This document shows, in pieces, positions 5,037-7,940 of a DNA stretch of 7,940 bases. Below the pieces are notes generated by a model. The model worked only from the letters and a program-made list of their open reading frames with translations. It did no database searches and was not told the DNA's origin. The position numbers and the translations under genes were made by a program. Every line of letters begins with the position of its first letter. Position 1 is the stretch's first letter. This stretch comes from an uncultured Verrucomicrobiota bacterium (GTDB lineage Bacteria > Verrucomicrobiota > Verrucomicrobiia > Limisphaerales > UBA9464), in contig CAIYFP010000614.1 in the NCBI GenBank assembly GCA_903925515.1, forward strand, positions 1-7,940, written 5' to 3'.

Positions 5037-5049
5037 ATGACCTCCCTCC

Positions 5050-7940
5050 TCATGCCGGAGTTCCAGGCTCCGGAAAAAGCTCCCACGCCCCTCCCGCGAT
5101 CGGCTGGAATCGGACCTGGTCGCGTCTCCCCAGCGTCCCTGCAAGGGGCCCGAACCACTTCCGAAGAATCGAGCCCAGCTGATTTTCCGCGCTCCCTGGC
5201 GCCCGTACCACGTTGATGGCGATCTTGACGAAGTTCGCCTCGAAGGCCGCCCCATCCACACGGATTCCCGCCCATCCCATCGGCAGGTCCGGTCGATGGT
5301 TCCGCCCCGGCAGGAACAGGATTGGGTTCCCGGACGCATGGGAGACCTTGGCCCGGAACGGTCGTGGCACCTCCCGACCCAGGTATTCGGCGAGCCTCCA
5401 CTCGGCGAGCTCGACCACCCACTCCCGGAAACACCGGGCTGCCTCGGGATCGGCCAATGCCAGCAGCGGGCGCGTTCGCAGGGTCTCGCCCTCGTACTGG
5501 AAGTAGGACACCCCGCCGGTGCCCTTGCCGTCGGTCCATGCGGCGATGGGGTTGTCCTCCAAGTGACGTCGAAGGCGGGCTTCCGACTCGTAGGAGGGGC
5601 CCAGGTCCCTCTGCAGCACCGCGCCGCGCGAGGCGAGCCGACGGATGAACTGCACCAGGTGCCCGATTGTGATGGCCCCGGGGAAGGTGGCTGGATGCCC
5701 CTCCTCTGCCGCCTCGATCCAAGCCAGCAGCAGGAGCATCTTGTAGCTCCGGCTCATAGGCGTGACCTCCAACTGACGCAGGAACTCCCGGGCCTCCGAC
5801 GGAAGCCCCTGCAACGCCTGCTGCGAATCCGCCGGGATCAGGGCGTCCATCCCGACCAGGAGCCTCGTCCAGGATTGGAACGGGTTCTTCTTGGGATCTA
5901 ACCCGGCGTGCCAGGCCTCGGATGCCGTGGGCCGCCGCCCATGCAATGCCAGATACCCCCGGGCGAAGTCCTCGACATCATGAGACGACGAACGAACCCG
6001 CAGGATCTCGTTGAGAAGATCGAGCGCCACCGGATCGAGGTCGATGGAACAGCCCGGGGGAAGCCAATCCTCGGGGGATCTGCGGAGTTGAACGAGGGCG
6101 CTGCGAACCTCGACATCTCTGCCATCCACACCCAGCAGAGCGCGGGGCGCGGTGAGGAAGACACGGTGATTGCCCACGAAGTCCACCACGGTCAGGTGCG
6201 ACTTCCCCGGGCTCTTCCGCAGGCCGCGCCCGAACTGCTGCAACCAGAGGCTGATCGACGCCGTGGGCCGCAGCATCAGCACGGTGTCGATCGCCGGCAG
6301 GTCGAGGCCCTCGTTGAACAGGTCCACCACAAACAAGACCTTGAGACTCCCCTCGTTCAACAGGTCGAGGGCCCGTCTGCGAGGCGACGAACCGGGCCCG
6401 GCATGCACCGCAACCGAGGGCACGCCGGCAGCGTCGAAATGCGCCGCCATGAAGTCGGCGTGCCGTTGCGAGACACAGAAGGCCACCGTGCGGGACCCAC
6501 CATGTTGTTGCCAGCTGCGCAGGACATGGTTCGCCCGCTCCAGGGTGGCGACGGCCTCGGTGAGCGCGGCCTCGTCGAACCGATTGCTCCGCCACGGGAT
6601 CCGCTCGTAGTCAACGAGATCGGGCAGGCCGAAGTACCGAAAGGGCGACAGCTCCAGCCGACGAATGCCTGCCACCAAGTCGCAGTCATAGACCAGGTTT
6701 TCCCCGCACAACGCCAGCAGGTCGGCACCATCCGAGCGGTCCGGCGTGGCCGTCAGGCCCAGGAAGAACTGCGGCTCGAAGTGCCCGAGCAGGGCCCGGT
6801 ACGTCGGAGCCGCGGCGTGGTGAAACTCGTCGATGACCACGTAGTCGAAGCGGTCCCGGGCGAACTGCCTCAGGTGCGGCTGTCGGCCCAGGGTCTGGAC
6901 CGACGCCAGCAAGATGTCGGCCTCGGGCATCCTCGCGTCACCCGTGTAGAAGCCCGTCGAAGCGTCGGGCCGGACCCGTCGGAACACGCCCTGCGCCTGC
7001 GCAAGGATCTCCTCCCGGTGAGCGACGAAGAGGACCCGGCGGAAGCGGCGGCTGTCAAAGGCGGCGAGCCATGTCTTGCCGAGGCCGGTGGCCAGCACCA
7101 CCAACCCGGCGCGGTTCCCGGCCACCCGGGTGGCCTCAAGCGCCGCCAGCGCCTCCCGTTGGATCGCAGTGGGGGCTTGCTCCGGACGCGGCTCCACCTC
7201 CTCCCGGATGACGTCGCCGCCCAGGCCGAGCTCGGTGCGAGTCCCTCGATCCGACGGGACCGGGCGTCGCCGGCGGTATTCGCCCAGCCATTCCTCGGTG
7301 ACCACGCAGGTGTCGGGATGGCCGAACCAGTGATCGAACGCAGCCCGGATCCCCGCCACCTCCCGCTGGTCGCGCGACGACACCACCTGCCAGTTCCACT
7401 CGATCCCGCTCCGCAGGGCCGATGCGCTGAGGTTCGAACTGCCGATGAAGGCTATGGCACTCCCGTCGGCGAACCCAATCCGGTAGCCCTTGGGATGAAA
7501 ACTACGCCCACGGGATTGGAAGACCCGGATCTCCGCGCGCGGCCCAAGATCCATCAACCGCGCCAAGGCGTCGGGGTCGGTGACATCGAGGTAATCACCC
7601 GTCACGAGGCGCAACCGACCTCCACGGGCAAGGAGGTCAGCGAGATGGTCCCGCACGAGCTCCACACCACTGGGCAAGACGAACGCCACGCAGAGGTCCG
7701 CCTCCGTGGCCCGGTCAATGGCCGCCGTCAACCGGGGCAGCAGCGGATGCTCGGGCGAAGCCAACAGCCCCGGCTCGGTGGGAACCGGTGCGAGGATGGC
7801 GGTTCCCGCCGGGGTGCCTTGCATGGCCGACGGCGACGCCAGGTAATTCGCCTTGGCCGGAACCACATGGCGGACGCCACCCCGAGGGTCGGGAACATCG
7901 CCGAGGTAACGGGGAATGACGTGGACGTGCAGGTGGAAGA
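5050..7940 (-). CDS. HIT - PLD nuclease - SF2 helicase fusion protein (5' end outside window)
   Basis: 962 residues are visible in one frame without a stop. The first visible residues, FHLHVHVIPRY (7938-7906) then DPRGGVRHVVPAKANY, are the catalytic H-x-H-x-H-x-x end of a HIT domain, so the true start lies beyond the window. A GTG at 7866 could start a shorter form, but it would cut the HIT motif. Numbering from that GTG, a PLD-type domain spans about 40-185, with H124/K126 in SFHPKGYRIGF and IGSSNLSASAL, GIEWNW. The helicase core follows: ATGLGKT (259-265), DEFH (346-349), LTATPDR (371-377), VAFCVSQRHA (462-471) and QQFGRGLR (543-550). The region from about 600 to 938 is unassigned and includes YFQYEGE (788-794) and FVKIAINV/WFGPLAG near the end. 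Expected activities are nucleotide hydrolysis or transfer, nucleic-acid cleavage, and ATP-driven translocation. PLD-helicases of similar layout occur in defence loci. Confidence 0.88.
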   Translation of the reverse strand, partial: FHLHVHVIPRYLGDVPDPRGGVRHVVPAKANYLASPSAMQGTPAGTAILAPVPTEPGLLASPEHPLLPRLTAAIDRATEADLCVAFVLPSGVELVRDHLADLLARGGRLRLVTGDYLDVTDPDALARLMDLGPRAEIRVFQSRGRSFHPKGYRIGFADGSAIAFIGSSNLSASALRSGIEWNWQVVSSRDQREVAGIRAAFDHWFGHPDTCVVTEEWLGEYRRRRPVPSDRGTRTELGLGGDVIREEVEPRPEQAPTAIQREALAALEATRVAGNRAGLVVLATGLGKTWLAAFDSRRFRRVLFVAHREEILAQAQGVFRRVRPDASTGFYTGDARMPEADILLASVQTLGRQPHLRQFARDRFDYVVIDEFHHAAAPTYRALLGHFEPQFFLGLTATPDRSDGADLLALCGENLVYDCDLVAGIRRLELSPFRYFGLPDLVDYERIPWRSNRFDEAALTEAVATLERANHVLRSWQQHGGSRTVAFCVSQRHADFMAAHFDAAGVPSVAVHAGPGSSPRRRALDLLNEGSLKVLFVVDLFNEGLDLPAIDTVLMLRPTASISLWLQQFGRGLRKSPGKSHLTVVDFVGNHRVFLTAPRALLGVDGRDVEVRSALVQLRRSPEDWLPPGCSIDLDPVALDLLNEILRVRSSSHDVEDFARGYLALHGRRPTASEAWHAGLDPKKNPFQSWTRLLVGMDALIPADSQQALQGLPSEAREFLRQLEVTPMSRSYKMLLLLAWIEAAEEGHPATFPGAITIGHLVQFIRRLASRGAVLQRDLGPSYESEARLRRHLEDNPIAAWTDGKGTGGVSYFQYEGETLRTRPLLALADPEAARCFREWVVELAEWRLAEYLGREVPRPFRAKVSHASGNPILFLPGRNHRPDLPMGWAGIRVDGAAFEANFVKIAINVVRAPGSAENQLGSILRKWFGPLAGTLGRRDQVRFQPIAGGAWELFPEPGTPA

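Noticed and set aside
5037..5049. Bidirectional terminator between the convergent genes
   Set aside because: The gap is only 13 bp and I see no stable GC hairpin with a T-run in or right around it.
4841..5722. 293-aa minus-strand ORF spanning the convergent gene ends
   Set aside because: It is an out-of-frame shadow of the helicase C-terminus and the antisense of the HNH end. High GC makes such frames open by chance.
7864..7866. GTG as the true start of the helicase gene
   Set aside because: The frame is open upstream to the window edge and encodes the HIT catalytic motif, so the start must lie outside the window.

Overview
This is a GC-rich bacterial accessory region that reads as a small defence or mobile-element island. 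It carries two gene modules separated by repeats and transposon debris. There is no ribosomal, tRNA or housekeeping gene to fix the taxonomy. The 21-nt GAAA/TTTTCC tandem array, the CACGAA-type repeat and the ACCGGC-TTCT-GCCGGT hairpin resemble intergenic repeats I associate with soil and freshwater Verrucomicrobiota. That assignment is an inference at modest confidence.

Left edge (1-132): the 3' end of a group II intron, with a recognisable domain V and a long domain VI stem. Its reverse transcriptase, if present, lies outside the window. A short regulatory region (133-232) follows, with three AGTGT/ACACT half-sites laid over a plausible promoter. It drives a two-gene operon (233-1995). The first gene encodes a winged-helix protein. 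The second, overlapping it by 7 nt, encodes an AbiEii/AbiGii-type nucleotidyltransferase. Together they look like a type IV (AbiE-like) toxin-antitoxin or abortive-infection pair.

Middle (1996-4061): there is no intact host gene here. From left to right it holds a degenerate tandem array with 21-nt period, a CACGAA-type micro-repeat, a small hairpin, and a truncated IS3-family element on the minus strand (intact orfA, 3'-truncated orfB, GGGAAAA slippery site between them, one terminal end near 3444). Abutting it is a second, frameshifted remnant of a DDE transposase on the same strand.

Right (4062-7940): two convergent genes are separated by only 13 bp. The plus-strand gene encodes a 324-aa protein with an N-terminal FWWVN-type domain (probably EVE/PUA-like) and a C-terminal HNH nuclease. 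The minus-strand gene runs off the right edge. In one uninterrupted frame it encodes the catalytic end of a HIT domain (HLHVHVI), a PLD-type nuclease domain, a complete superfamily 2 helicase core and an unassigned C-terminal region. This HIT-PLD-helicase polyprotein facing a probable modified-base-reader/HNH nuclease is the best candidate in the window for a less-described nucleic-acid restriction or defence system. The functional link between the two genes is inferred from adjacency and domain content only.
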